64,000 nucleotides of DNA from Elysia crispata (GCA_033675545.1 JAWDGP010008106.1:124001-188000); one strand, 5' to 3'; shown: positions 24,301 to 35,300, counted from the first letter of the stretch. The notes: generated by a model not told the origin, from the letters alone. A program made the numbers and translations.

Positions 24301-25192
24301 TTGAATTTTTGTCTCTTGTAAATTTAAATTCTTATGTGGGAGACTTTTGTCATGAACTGTGCTGGGGAGTAAATTGTCGTAGAAGGTCTACATTTGAATT
24401 CTTGTTTATCTGCTGATGAAACTCTCTGAAAACTTTCATGCACTCTGTGATATGATTGTCTGCTCCATCATGGAATATTTCAATCAAGAAAAAAATCTTT
24501 TTGCTACAGAAAAACTTGGGAGGAGCAGATTTTTGTTTTATATTAGGAAAATTTGAAACTACCTTGATGCACAGAAATAGTATAAAATGTAAGAAAATAT
24601 AGGAGGAACAATATAAGAAGCCAATTATATGGGAGAAAATGTCTGGGATTCAGGCATAAGGCATGATTATATTACTCAGACAAATTGTCGAGAAAAGGCA
24701 GATAAGGGGTTAAAAGTATCCACACTCAATGGTTGTCAGCTTATAACATCTTTTTTTTTTTATTTCATTTTTTTTCCCAAAGGATCATTGTAATGAATAA
24801 GAATAACAGTAAAAATGCTTAACAAAAACAACATAGCTGTAGCAAAATAATAAAGTGAATGCAAGAAAGTACATCCTACTAATTTTGTCTGATGTAACGT
24901 TGTTAAGGAGCTCAATATTTAAAACAACAAAACAAGTGAGGACATGAATATAATAATTATATTTTAATTGTAATCTATATTAATGATAATATTAGTAAAA
25001 ATAATGAATAAATAAATAAGATAATATCTGTAATTTTTTTTTTCAATCTTATGTAGGGTGAAACAAGCAATTGTGAAGAAAGAGGAGGTCGTATCTCAAC
25101 TCAAGCAGCAGTATCAGGCAGCCAACAAGAGGGCTGATCACTTGGAAGGTTTACTCGAGCAACAGCGTAAGCAGCTGCTGGGCAAGAAATGA
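6458..25192 (+). CDS. CEP131: centrosomal protein of 131 kDa (CEP131/AZI1), 21 coding exons
   Basis: CEP131 is a centriolar-satellite and basal-body protein needed for cilium formation and satellite traffic. I joined 21 coding exons with GT-AG borders and matching phases; they total 3723 nt (about 1240 codons; human about 1083). Landmarks in order: an N-terminal LSLTG...RPGSA segment as in vertebrate CEP131; DFLALFE (exon 4); a disordered Ser/Lys-rich region; one IQ motif (IQKWYRRHRTRR, about residues 385-396); a Lys/Glu-rich helix; SGFLSGDKLKSIISFLDE (exon 9); then a long coiled coil from about residue 700 to the end, including VKGLEPEIQRLIAKHK, DKEIELVIERLEED and RADHLEGLLEQ, all typical of the family. 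The ATG at 6458 fits the vertebrate N-terminus, but no in-frame stop lies between it and the acceptor at 6427-6428, so an extra upstream coding exon cannot be excluded. The stop lies inside a minisatellite. Confidence 0.95.
6587..7751 (+). other. CEP131 intron 1 (coding), nothing else seen
   Basis: AT-rich intron between coding exons 1 and 2 with a consensus donor (AAG|gtaaat) and a pyrimidine-rich acceptor. No repeat family or open frame of note was recognised. Confidence 0.6.
8040..8640 (+). mobile_element. LINE (non-LTR retrotransposon) fragment
   Basis: Plus-strand sequence in CEP131 intron 2 translates, across frame breaks and stops, into the linker between endonuclease and reverse transcriptase of a LINE. 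One segment reads TEDILELMKKRRQVKN; then come a partial VGPPIMKKINDIPPAI, SPDSILVKLFRALEDYG and DISKSILMSLP, the usual start of an RT domain. The order and spacing fit an endonuclease-RT type LINE. It stops abruptly at a T-run near 8629. Degenerate and non-functional. Confidence 0.75.
9638..9700. repeat. short repeated 'cccgcaaa' motif cluster in intron 4
   Basis: The octamer 'cccgcaaa' occurs three times within about 65 bases (near 9643, 9678 and 9698) in the long intron between CEP131 exons 4 and 5. It stands out by GC content from its AT-rich surroundings. It may be the remnant of an unidentified interspersed repeat. Confidence 0.35.
9989..10125 (+). repeat. dispersed intronic repeat, copy A
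   Basis: About 135 bp in CEP131 intron 4 that aligns imperfectly, in the same order, with 15218-15352 in intron 9. Shared strings include 'atccaag', 'tgtttacttt', 'atcttcaca', 'cttgctgtt'/'cttcgctgtt' and a 3' 'tttcttc'. Two copies in one gene suggest an interspersed repeat family rather than chance, but the similarity is only moderate. Confidence 0.45.
11251..12084 (+). CDS. CEP131: CEP131 coding exon 5 (largest exon, ends with IQ motif)
   Basis: 834 nt, 278 codons, phase 0 at both ends, residues 135-412. Most of it is low-complexity and Ser/Lys-rich with little family similarity. The last 35 codons hold the conserved IQ-type calmodulin-binding helix. The donor is weak (GAG|gtcctg). The open frame continues only seven codons past it to a TAG ending at 12105, so intron retention would give a protein cut just after the IQ motif. 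The next exon (12784) resumes in phase with the expected family sequence, which supports use of this donor. Confidence 0.9.
12784..16262 (+). CDS. CEP131: CEP131 coding exons 6-10
   Basis: Exons: 12784-12915, 13655-13912, 14120-14288 (ends phase 1), 14939-15123 and 16044-16262; all others end in phase 0. Exon 6 and the start of exon 7 form a charged Lys/Glu/Ala helix (ERKKAREEKAKEARQQA) like the segment after the IQ motif in vertebrates. Exon 8 has LEDLYSTLKKLEEEE. Exon 9 holds LSGDKLKSIISFLDEV, a strongly conserved patch. Exon 10 ends in a predicted helix (LELDEKQRTVSMLQKAL) that opens the C-terminal coiled coil. Residues about 413-733. Confidence 0.9.
14455..14810 (-). mobile_element. LINE 3'-end (RT C-terminal) fragment
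   Basis: The minus-strand frame 14597-14806 contains IRSLINRTQKCQATFLGHAMRR and KHLVKTEMAEGK. After a stop, the string GQILDGLTTWLN follows. This is the C-terminal region after the RT in endonuclease-RT LINEs, where 'FLGH.MR' and 'LDGL..W' are characteristic. It lies in CEP131 intron 8, opposite in orientation to the gene and to the LINE piece at 8040-8640. Degenerate. Confidence 0.7.
15218..15352 (+). repeat. dispersed intronic repeat, copy B
   Basis: Partner of the sequence at 9989-10125 (see there). It lies in intron 9 of CEP131, in the same orientation. Confidence 0.45.
16905..20857 (+). CDS. CEP131: CEP131 coding exons 11-16 (coiled coil)
   Basis: Exons: 16905-17030, 17672-17778 (phase 2), 18416-18512, 19317-19534 (phase 2), 20202-20427 and 20741-20857. 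Residues about 734-1030 are almost wholly charged heptad-like helix. Conserved strings include HLSFIDQ|LIDDKK across the exon 11/12 junction, REKWIEDKTKKIK|EMTVKGLEPEI across 13/14, and EEEAFQQQRRRLYQEVQEEK in exon 15. Continuity of these conserved motifs across junctions is the main support for the splice calls. Confidence 0.93.
17271..17450 (+). mobile_element. tRNA-derived SINE-like element
   Basis: In CEP131 intron 11, 'tctagttggta' (from 17274) resembles a tRNA A box. About 35 bases later 'gactcgagatcaaatgatcc' resembles a decayed B-box region. The tail contains 'ttcacccaaatgtgaatgg', which resembles a segment I recall from mollusc SINE tails. Length and order fit a tRNA-SINE. Divergence is high, so this is a tentative call. 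Confidence 0.45.
21305..25192 (+). CDS. CEP131: CEP131 coding exons 17-21 (C-terminal coiled coil and stop)
   Basis: Exons: 21305-21411 (phase 2), 21774-21858, 22106-22192, 23422-23639 (phase 2) and 25057-25192 (stop TGA 25190-25192). Residues about 1031-1240. Conserved strings are KELEQSERRA, EVEGENERLK, IVRQEFADRI and NKRADHLEGLLEQ. The last seven residues (KQLLGKK) and the stop are encoded by the first unit of a 45-bp minisatellite and do not resemble the vertebrate tail. Each repeat unit starts with GTAAGC, a plausible splice donor, so an alternative downstream C-terminus is conceivable, though I found no conserved exon there. Confidence 0.92.
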
Positions 25193-26098
25193 CCACACAT
25201 AGTCCTAGATTGTAAGCAGCTGCTGGGCAAGAAATGACCATACATAGTCCTAGATTGTAAGCAGCTGCTGGGCAAGAAATGACCATACATAGTACTAGAT
25301 TGTAAGCAGCTGCTGGGCAAGAAATGACCATACATAGTCCTAGATTGTAAGCTACTGGGCAAGAAATGACCATACATAGTCCTAGATTGTAAGCAGCTGC
25401 TGGGCAAGAAATGACCATACATAGTACTAGATTGTAAGCAGCTGCTGGGCAAGAAATGACCATAGTCCTAGATTGTAAGCAACTGCTGGGCAAGAAATGA
25501 CCATACATAGTCCTAGATTGTAAGCAGCTGCTGGGCAAGAAATGACCATACATAGTACTAGATTGTAAGCAGCTGTTGGGCAAGAAATGACCATACATAG
25601 TACTAGATTGTAAGCAGCTGTTGGGCAAGAAATGACCATACATAGTCCTAGATTGTAAGCAGCTGTTGGGCAAGAAATGGCCATACATAGTCCTAGATTG
25701 TAAGCAGCTGCTGGGCAAGAAAGGCCATACATACTCCTAGATTGTAAGCAGCTACTGGGCAAGAAATGACCATACATAGTACTAGATTGTAAGCAGCTAC
25801 TGGGCAAGAAATGACCATACATAGTACTAGATTGTAAGCAGCTGCTGGGCAAGAAATGACCATACATAGTACTAGATTGTAAGCAGCTGCTGGGCAAGAA
25901 AGGCCATACATAGTCCTAGATTGTAAGCAGCTACCGGGCAAGAAATGACCATACATAATACTAGATTGTAAGCAGCTGCTGGGCAAGAAATGACCATACA
26001 TAGTACTAGATTGTAAGCAGCTGCTGGGCAAGAAATGACCATACATAGTACTAGATTGTAAGCAGCTGCTGGGCAAGAAATGACCATAGTCCTAGATT
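25167..26098 (+). repeat. 45-bp minisatellite, 21 units, overlapping the CEP131 stop
   Basis: The unit is 45 bp, starting 'gtaagcagctgctgggcaag' and ending 'cctagatt' or 'actagatt'. I counted 21 units between 25167 and 26098. Most are exactly 45 bp, with variants of 41 (25434-25474, 26058-26098), 42 (25347-25388) and 44 bp (25700-25743, 25879-25922). Variation is patterned: c/a at the 'tag[ct]' position, gctgctg/gctgttg/gctactg, and loss of 'catac'. Unit 1 encodes the last residues and stop of CEP131. Because 45 is divisible by three, the minus strand stays open through the array in several frames; I do not regard those frames as genes. Confidence 0.97.
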
Positions 26099-28081
26099 GT
26101 AGAGGAAGTATCAAAAGATGAGAACTGTAATGTGAATCAATCCTTAAAAGCAAAAAAATGCCTAAATTTCAGTAAAAAATACAAATGAACATTTTTTTTA
26201 ATCAATTTCAGGCACATGAGACGAAATATAACTTCATTATAAATCTTAAATACTGATTTGAATATTGAAATAAGAACAAGTTGCCTTGTAAGGTTTCTTT
26301 CAAAACTCTGTACTGCCTTATGAGTAATTTGATGATTCTAGCTCTCAAAACATTTTTGCTCTCTGGGGTTGACACAAACTTTGTAAAACACATTCGATCA
26401 AACTTAAGTGTTGGAAAAGACTGTTCATCTCCTAGATGGTGAAAAAATTGCCCTGTTTCTCATAACCCTTTCAGCAAACTAGTGCTACGGCTCAACTCAA
26501 TCCGTTATGGTTGAGCTGAAGGATAGGAAAATGCATTACATTTTTTTTTCTCAATACATCTTGAGTCTTTGGAGGAGGAAAAATTTGAAGGAGCAGTAAC
26601 TCATCAAAAATATTCTAAAACGCTGTAATCTGTGAGAGGCTGTGATCTGCAAAACAAAAAGAATCTCATAACAAGCTACTGATGACTCTGAGTGACAAAG
26701 GCTGGGAAAATTATTATATGGGAAAGCTGAATATCAAAATCTGTCTACTTTATTTCACCAAATTCAGCTATGAAAGAACAGGGGAAGCAAAGCAGTGAAT
26801 ATTCTCAGTGTTGTCAAAAATTGTTCAAGATGGAAATGACATGTTAGAATTTTCTCCTCAAACTTAACCTGAAAAAGAGACCAAACAAGAGTTCTCTTAT
26901 ATGAGAGTGAAGATTACTTAAAGAATGTAATCGTTCATTATGATTATACTTTGACAGCTATTGAGCAAAATCAGCAAAACTTATTTACAACTGGCAAACC
27001 ACCATATTTTTTGCTTACCTTTTGCTTTTAGGTAATTATAATATGCATTTGTTTGACATGACGTGTTTCGGCTACCAAGAGAATTTGTTGATTCTGCCCC
27101 TTGAGTAGAGGTGACTTGTACAGCAAAAATTTGGCATGACCCATTGCATATCACTTTTATTTATTTTTAACATTGTATGGGAACATTTTTTTTATTTTCC
27201 CATCAAAGATTTTCTGAGACACAAAGGAATGACCACCTTATGTTTTTATTCCTCACATTATGTTTCAGAAAATCGTGTTGATAAGAATTGATCTTTCTCA
27301 TTAAATTATGTTTAATGCTAAGACATATTGATGGCTTCCTTCAATGCATTTAGATAATAAGTTAATAAAGTATGTAAGCACAGATAGTTCAATATGGTTA
27401 TTTTAAAATTGAGTAAGAAAGTTCTATTTCATGAATGATAATGGATTTTTGTGACTTAAGTTTTGTTTTTTTGTCAATAAGATTTGCATGCTGTTAGAAT
27501 CCTCATTCTTTATGGTACAGTCATCAAAGGAGAAAGCCAGTTTAGGGAAACGATCTATTTATACAAATTTTGTACATTTTTAAGGAAGTTCTGACAACAA
27601 AACATGCAGATGTCTTTTTACTTTTGATATATCGCAGCATTTTTTTAAATTCATTTTATATGTATAGCAGTAAGAGTGGACATAGATCTTTTGAAATTGT
27701 GAGTTTGTGAAACATTTGTCGCTTCCTGCCTATTTATTCTAACTAGATATGGGATTTCTTCTACATTGCAAAAACTTCACCTGATCAGCTCATTGTGAAC
27801 AAGATCCTAAGTAAGGCAGGATAAGGTTCATGTCCACTAATTGATGATGGAAGCTATGCCATAATTAGGAACCTTATTATTAATGCTCTAAATTTTTATT
27901 ATTTCCCAGTGCATTACTCATTATTTGAAAATGATCACAGCAAAGGTAAAACTGGATTTAAAAAAAAAATCATTGTATTTAGATTTAATGGTTGAAATAT
28001 TATGCAAAATTAAAGAAGAGAGGTATACATTGAAAAGGAATCAATTGATTTTAAGAAATTTAATGTTTGAAATGATCATTT

Positions 28082-28118
28082 TTATATATATGTATATAAA
28101 TGATGTATATACATATAT
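28082..28118. repeat. AT-rich palindrome
   Basis: Alternating T/A arms around 'tatatatgtatata' and its reverse complement 'tatatacatatata', separated by a few bases, form a near-perfect hairpin. Probably a simple-sequence product with no known role. Confidence 0.5.
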
Positions 28119-30180
28119 ATGTATTTAAATATTTGTTGGTAATTCATCTTTTCTTCTCACCAAATGTCTAGTTCATTGATTTATTCAATCTGATTTTAGG
28201 AGGGGGAAAAGTGTTTTTGAAGTATTTGGCAGCTACACAGTATATATGGTTAATCTTTTGGCCGAAGTTAAAGTACTTAATCTTTTTTATTTATCAGAAA
28301 AATTGAACGACAAAACATTGCTTTTTCCAGGAGACTGAAAGGAGCAGTATTATAGCCTTTCCTGAAATGCCTGATTTTGCTCTTCCGTACCCTTGAAATT
28401 TTTTTTCTAACCTAATAGGGAATGATAAGTCCCTTATGGATCGGATAAGCCAAGCAAATTGGCAGAAAATGTTACACTTTCTGTAAGAAAAACTTTGATC
28501 TCTTAAGCCTACCCTTTGTATTCAAGGGGCATGAGGCCAATCTGCCTGGACAGAATGGATTAGCTGTATGCAACTGTGAAGTCTACAAAAAGAAAGATTC
28601 ACAAGCTTAAGACTTACTCAGAAACTGTTAGTTGTAGTTTTCTTTTCTATCTTCAGTTTTTTCCCTTTTCATTTTTTTTCTTTTTTTTTTCCAAGAGATG
28701 TAGTTAATGGCTTATTCTGCATAATGAATTTATACAACGATATTTTTTACATGAATGTTTCATACTATCATAGTCTTAAATATACTAGCCCTTCAATGCC
28801 TTAATGGAATCTCATTTTACAAGAGTTGACTGCTGTGAAGAAACACATCAGCATTGATTTAGCTGTGGCAAGTAAACAAAAAAAAATATTCATAAAATTT
28901 TCTATAAAGGCAGCAATAATTCATAGGTTGGGTTTGTATATATCAAGTCAAGTTTCAACTAAAACTGGGAAAAACAATAAAAAAACATCTTCATATAAAA
29001 AGTCATCTAAAAAAGGCTTAATATTATGACAAAGAAAATAAAACATTTTTAATGAAAGTGTTCAAGAAGACACAGAAACAATAGAAAATACCAATCCTCT
29101 GAATCTCATACAGGACTACTTGAGAAAATAACATTTAATCATGAATCAGCCACAAGAATTCATGCTAGACTATATCATAATTAAAGTTTAAAATGATGAC
29201 AGTGTGGCCAGCAATATTTTTTTCGTATTGCTTATTAGTTTGACATCACAGGAAGGTTATTTTATTTTTCCAATATTCAGCCATGTTCTACAATAGAAAA
29301 CATAGGCTCAGATATGCCATTTCTACTTTACAGGAAGTAACGTTTTGTTTGTAGCTTTATCTCTATCTTTGTTTTTATAACTGGTGTCAAATTTAGCAAT
29401 TATAAATATACATTTTATCATCCAATTTAAAAAAATACTTGATGAACTTTTGAAAGCTTAACAAATTTATCGTAGGGTTGAACACTTTTGTTTTTTCAAA
29501 ACTTACCTCAGATGATTTGCAACCCAAAAGTTTATTTTGGTTTATTGACTATTTGTGAGCTTTGTATTAGAATAATGGTTTAAAGAATTTTATGAAAATA
29601 ACTGTGGCATTTGATAAATTACATATAGCCTTTTTCATCGTAAAAGTAAAAATTAAAAGTTAAAATACTTCATAATTATACTTCTTATACCTATTCAATT
29701 GTGGAAATATTTTTTGTCTTTTGAAGATAAAAATCTAAAAAAGCAACATATTTTTATGCAAAAATATAATAGTCCGTCCAATCTGTCTTTTCCTTTCTTT
29801 CTTGTAGTAGTGCTCATATTTTGTGAGCAAATGCCAGTATCATCTAGTTTTAGGCATCTTGTATTTTGTACTGGAGCCAGTTGTCACTTCAAGGCTGATT
29901 TCTCATTATTTCAATCTTCCTTGTTTGTGTGGAAGAAATACTTTATTACTGTTTGACACATTAAATTGATATAACATGGACTTCAAACATATCAATGCAA
30001 AGGATTTAAATTTGCTTGTTGCTTTTTACTTTTTTTGGTGCAAATTTCAACATCTTTGTCACATTATATATGCCTGCAATGATAATGATGGTAAAAAAGT
30101 AACATGAATACCAAATGTTTTCTTTTAAACTATGGAGTTTTTTAAAACCTGACAATTCTCTGGTCAAAAAATTAGAAATA

Positions 30181-30652
30181 TAGTGGAAACCTCAAAAACG
30201 GAAGTCTGATTATTCAAATTTCTTATAAACCGAATTTGCAAGATGATAGGTTTTTTTTTCTCTTTGGCTTTGTTAGAATCTAACTCGTATTTTGAAGTAT
30301 TTCTGATTTGATTCTCTTAATTCAAAGTCGATACGACCTCATAAGGCATCACAAAAGTGCCACATGCATCTCTCAAGCAGCAAGCAATGCTAATCACTGC
30401 CCAAGAAAGGCTGATCAGTGCGTTACCAAATCAAGAAGGGAGCGGATGCATTAATAATTAAGTGCCAGTAGCAAATCTTTACTGATACTGATAGCAACGT
30501 GGGAGGGGGAAGGGGAGGGTTGCTCATTGCAGGCTCAGTACACACTCACTCAATGAGTCTTGAGTCTGTTATACACATTTTTGTAATTCGAATACTCTTA
30601 ATTCGAAGATTTAATCCATTCCCATACAATTCGAATTATGAGGTTTCCACTG
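30181..30652. mobile_element. pogo/Tigger-like MITE, 472 bp
   Basis: The left end reads 'tagtggaaacctca' and the right end, on the opposite strand, 'cagtggaaacctcat'. They form terminal inverted repeats of at least 13 bp with one mismatch, flanked by TA on both sides (30179-30180 and 30653-30654). CAGTGGAAACCTC-type ends with a TA target duplication are characteristic of pogo/Tigger elements of the Tc1/mariner superfamily. Subterminal 'attcgaa'-rich sequence at 30583-30635 fits too. No transposase is encoded, so this is a non-autonomous copy. Confidence 0.75.
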
Positions 30653-31739
30653 TAAATGTAAATCAGCTTTTTTCAGCAAATTGGTAAGTTCTTTCCTTGA
30701 AAGAATAACAATGAAAGCTGTATATCTCCTCTTTACTTTCAGCCATGTGACTCTAGGACTTTTTTTTATCTTGTTGGGTGTAGCTCATATTATTTGGTCT
30801 ATGTTGAACTGCCTAATACATTAATATCATACTATTATGGTGTATTTGAATGTGAAATTCAAACCTTAAGCACATGTGTTACGAAAAACATTTTCTTTTT
30901 TTCCGTTTTTTTTTAAAGTAAAAAATATGAATATTAAATTTACAAGGCTATTACAAATTAGCTTTTTCTTTTAATATCATAAATTTTAAATACATCCTAC
31001 TCAAGATGCCTAGGAAGGAGATATTTTTAGGAACACTTTTTGTCATTTACATGCTTCATCAAAATAATCAATGAGTATGCTCCAGGTGGATTCAGATATA
31101 AAGAAAGCAGACAAAGGAAGCCATAAATAAATTATAACGAGGAGTTTGTAGAATGAGGTTGAAAAGAGAGGCGATTCTGCTGAACAATAACCAAAATCTT
31201 GTATTTATGTAAAAGTTTTAATGGCATACCTGTGATAAAATTCATTTACAGATGATAAATTGTATTATTTTAAGTCCATTGTTTAGTTGTGTATCCTCCT
31301 GAGGGATAAAATAATATATGCTAGAAACATAAAAATATTAGGCATTTTAAATGCTTAATATTCCTGTGTTGTTTCTTGTAGGTATACTCAAGAAATGTTT
31401 TTTTTTTTTTCAAATTGTATTTCCATATTTCAAGTTTCATTCTTTGAAAATGTGAACTATACCTCATGTACAGGCAGCTTTTACATGAGACTCATTTCTG
31501 ATTTCCCATATTGTCCTTGATTCCAAACTATTAGTAGAGGTAATATGCATTCATGTTTGTGGCAGTTTCCATAAGATGGGCTTCTAAACTATCATCAATC
31601 TTTATCACTATTGTAGTAATGATTACTCCATTGATTAATATTCTATTTTGTTTTCGCAAATTATTTTTTAATTAAAGAAGCTTGTCAAGCATACACTTGG
31701 AACTTTTGATGTTTGTGGTGTTCATTAGTATATCTTAAA

Positions 31740-32340
31740 ACGGGTAGGGAGTTGGTTTAACATGTAAGGTCGAGAGCATATCAGGGCAGACATATAATGG
31801 CCAGGCCGTGACAGCCAGTCATCATGTGTTAGGATGGTCTATTTTTGTTTGCAATAGCAGACTGACTGGCCCCACAGCCAGCAAGGTCCATGCCATATGT
31901 GGGGGCCCTTGACAGCGTGTGAATTACAGCCCTGCGATAAAACTTGAGCTGTGTCGGTCCGTGAGCCATCTTCTGTCGCTCAATTCAGAAATTAAAACAA
32001 TTTTCTAAAATATGACATGCCAGACATTCAAAATATCATTACATTTTGCTTTCTTAAGCTGTTTATTTTTAGGAAGACTTTTTTAAATCAGGAAGGATTA
32101 TGAATCTAAGCTTAATTATTGAGAGATTAGTGAAGTTTATGGAGCGTGCAACTTGCCACACTCACTAGTGCTCACGGAACAAGGGGTCAGGAGCTAGAGT
32201 GGATCGACCGTCACCTTTGATCCCAGCACCATAGGTGTGGACTGACCTAATAGGTTAGGTGTGCATACCACTATCTGAATACATGTGATGACTGACTGTC
32301 ATTGCTAGAATGACGGCTATCCTCTTTGGTATATTTCCAC
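31740..32340. repeat. two repeat-like islands sharing an inverted core
   Basis: Two GC-richer stretches (about 31740-31980 and 32130-32340) stand out from AT-rich DNA. Their clearest common part is a core in opposite orientations: 'tgacagccagtcatca' near 31809 and the reverse complement of 'tgatgactgactgtca' near 32286. Outside the core I could not align them reliably. They could be decayed SINEs inserted in opposite directions. Confidence 0.35.
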
Positions 32341-35300
32341 TCTAACATATTGGAAAGTCCCCCCAAAAAAGGCAGGATATATTTTTTTTAGGTTTTCTAT
32401 GAGTGCATGTAACACGAACATTGACCAAGCAACAGACATAGGAGTTTAGAACACTCATTGAATAATGTTTTTTTGTTTTGTAAATATATCTGCAACACTG
32501 CATGAAAACTCCCTAATTTTAAATGGGTTTTTTTCAGTTTCTTGTTCCACAACCTTGTGCTAGATTTTGAGTCATCAATCAACCAGGTGCCATGCTCTTT
32601 AGCTTCTTTGAGTCATATCTCAGCCAATTATTACAGATATTTCCAAAATTTAAACTGTTATATCCAGGGAATTGGTTGGACTTTCAGATCATATGTGCCG
32701 GCTCACGGGAAAATCATTCACCTGGGTCCAGATAAAAAAAAATTAGTTGAACTCAGTTTAAGATTTTGCAAACAATCCTGAGTAATTTGCTTCTTATTTG
32801 AACATTCTATCATGTTAATTATATAAAAAGTTATGGAATTTTCGAATCATCCTGTTGAGAAAGTGTTGCTTTGAGGAAATGGTCTTTAAAGTTAAACATA
32901 CTTTTTCATTTGCAATGGTGTTGCCACAAATCTAATCTAAAATGGTTTCCAAAAGTATTTAATTCTAAAGGTTAGATATTTCAGAAATAAATAAAATTAA
33001 GCGTAATGAAAAGAAAAATGAATGGGGTTTCTAAAGAAATAAGATTTTCATTTTCGAACTTGACTTGAAAATCAACTCATAACGGGTCTAGTGCAAAACT
33101 AGACCTAGTGACATCAGAAGGGTTTTCCTGTGCGCCCACATATATGGAAACTGCAATTTGTCCAAACTGGTATTTGAGCCTGAAATTGCAAGTCGTCTCA
33201 CACAGTAATTCCTTACATAACTCGAGGACACAATAGATAATATGTTTATGAAACTAGCCTTAAAATCAAATTCTATCAGAGGCTTTAGAGACAGGAATGA
33301 TTAAAGATAAATCTTTAACCACATATTTTAAGGACAAAAATTTTTTTGATAAATTTCATTTTCCTCAACAATGAAATACTGAACAATGAACAAAATTGCA
33401 TATGTTAAAAAAGAATAGCAACATTTTTTTGTAATCTATAGAAAATTTTGAACCCAGAAAGCACAAAAATAATATGTGAAAATCATGATTGCCTTGACGT
33501 GTAGAGCAGGTTGCTTTTGGACCTCTTTAATTTATTTTTCAAGAAGGCTCATGATTTGGAGCTCAATTTGTTCCTTCTTACAAATTGGAACAGGCTTTCA
33601 TGCTTTGTATATAAACATGATCTGCTCATGGAAAGATGTTTGCATAAAAGATAGCCGCAGACAATATCAAGGCTTTAATACATTATGGTAGCATAATAAG
33701 ACCTCATATCAAAGTCAATGATCACAGGGGTCAACAAATGGTAAGTTGTTAATGGATCCACTGCATTTACAGTTTTCATGAGAAGTGTACAGATCCTATT
33801 TTTTTATTTTTCAAATAAATTGCACACTTTCAACATATTGGTCTAGCCATGAAATCACGATGGACTAAGCTTGCAAATATTTTCAATCAATCAACAAGAA
33901 CAAAAAAAAAAAACCAAGTAATTATCTTGCTTTATTTCTTTCTTTACACAGGAATGCCCATGAAATGCTTGACAAATATGTGTAGATCCCTCAAATTAAA
34001 AAGAAAGGCCCAAAAAGTTATCTATTAAACTTTTCATTTTCAGAGGATAAAGTGAAATTATTAAACATCTATTTAAATGTTACTCCCAAAAAAATGGTTT
34101 ATTTGTAATGTACAATCTCCTCTAAACTTTTCAGTTTTAAACAATTTTGAAAGAAAAAATGGAGAAAAACATTGTTTTCACAAAGATACAGTACAATATG
34201 TCATGCTTTATGTCACAAGAAAAAATAACATTAGGGTGACAAAAATCTGAATAAAAAGCACTTCAGTCATACTGGGCTCATGAAAAATAATTATTACAAC
34301 CTTTGCAATGATTATACTTGTTATTTTAATAACATCTTAAATTAACAAAAAAACAAAAAGGTACGTAAAAAAAAGTATTAAAGATCTCGGCAAATAAAAT
34401 TTTATTGGAATTTGATGAAAATAAAAAATGCACATTAAATCAGAAAATTGATATCACAAAAGTATGGGGTAAATGCTGATGAATTCCACCAAAAATTAAT
34501 TACTTGTCCAGCATTGAAGATTATTGCACATTTTAAATCTGACATGTTCTAAGATACACTCATTGACATCAAGATAACATTAAATGATATTTATTACCAA
34601 ACTGAGATCAATTTCTTTTTACCAATGAAGCTTAATTTTCACTATTCCTGCCCACTGCAATCTATCATTTCTATGCCCTTGGAAACAGCTTGCTCAGGAA
34701 GAGGATGGTACATTGTTTGTAAAGAAGATGACACAAACAAGAGACGGTTTATTTATTTTTTATTTTTTTCAGAGCATGATAAGAAACAATTATTAGATAG
34801 CACATATTGCATTGCAGTTTCCTTTTCTATTCCCTTATGTACAATCAAGTTCTCAAAGTGCTTACAAATTCCTACCAACATTTTACTTTTAAGCTTAGTA
34901 GTTGTAGGCCTTTAACTGTTGACACAAGAAAAGACCAAGTTGGAAAAAATACTCTCTGGTCGCTGGAAATTTGCTAATCCAATTCAAATGTGTCAAATGC
35001 AAAAATTCATAGTGACACAGCTGAAACATTCAATATACTTTTTCATCCCTTTGAATTAATGAGACAAAACTGTAATATAAGTTATATCACAAAGCTACAG
35101 GAATGATGGGGATGAATGTAATAGAGTGTATCATGGGACAAAAACAATCCAGTTCTACCTTTTTCCCCTCAGTTTTTAGGACAAAAAACTAGTTTCTTCC
35201 TTTCTTCCCCACAGTTTTTTTTATTTTAGAAAGAGCCACTTACATAGTATGTCAAACAGATATTTGACTATTGCGTCTGGGGATATTAATATATATAAAT

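Noticed and set aside
25167-26098. CRISPR-like regular repeat array
   Set aside because: There are no unique spacers. The whole 45-bp unit repeats head to tail, in an animal genome.
25101-26153. Several long overlapping minus-strand open frames encoding a 15-residue repeat
   Set aside because: They arise only because the 45-bp minisatellite unit is a multiple of three without stops on that strand. There is no domain and no composition typical of coding sequence.
29699-29956. Plus-strand open frame of 85 codons in the convergent interval
   Set aside because: It has no splice context, no family motif and AT-driven composition. It is expected by chance in 10 kb of such DNA.
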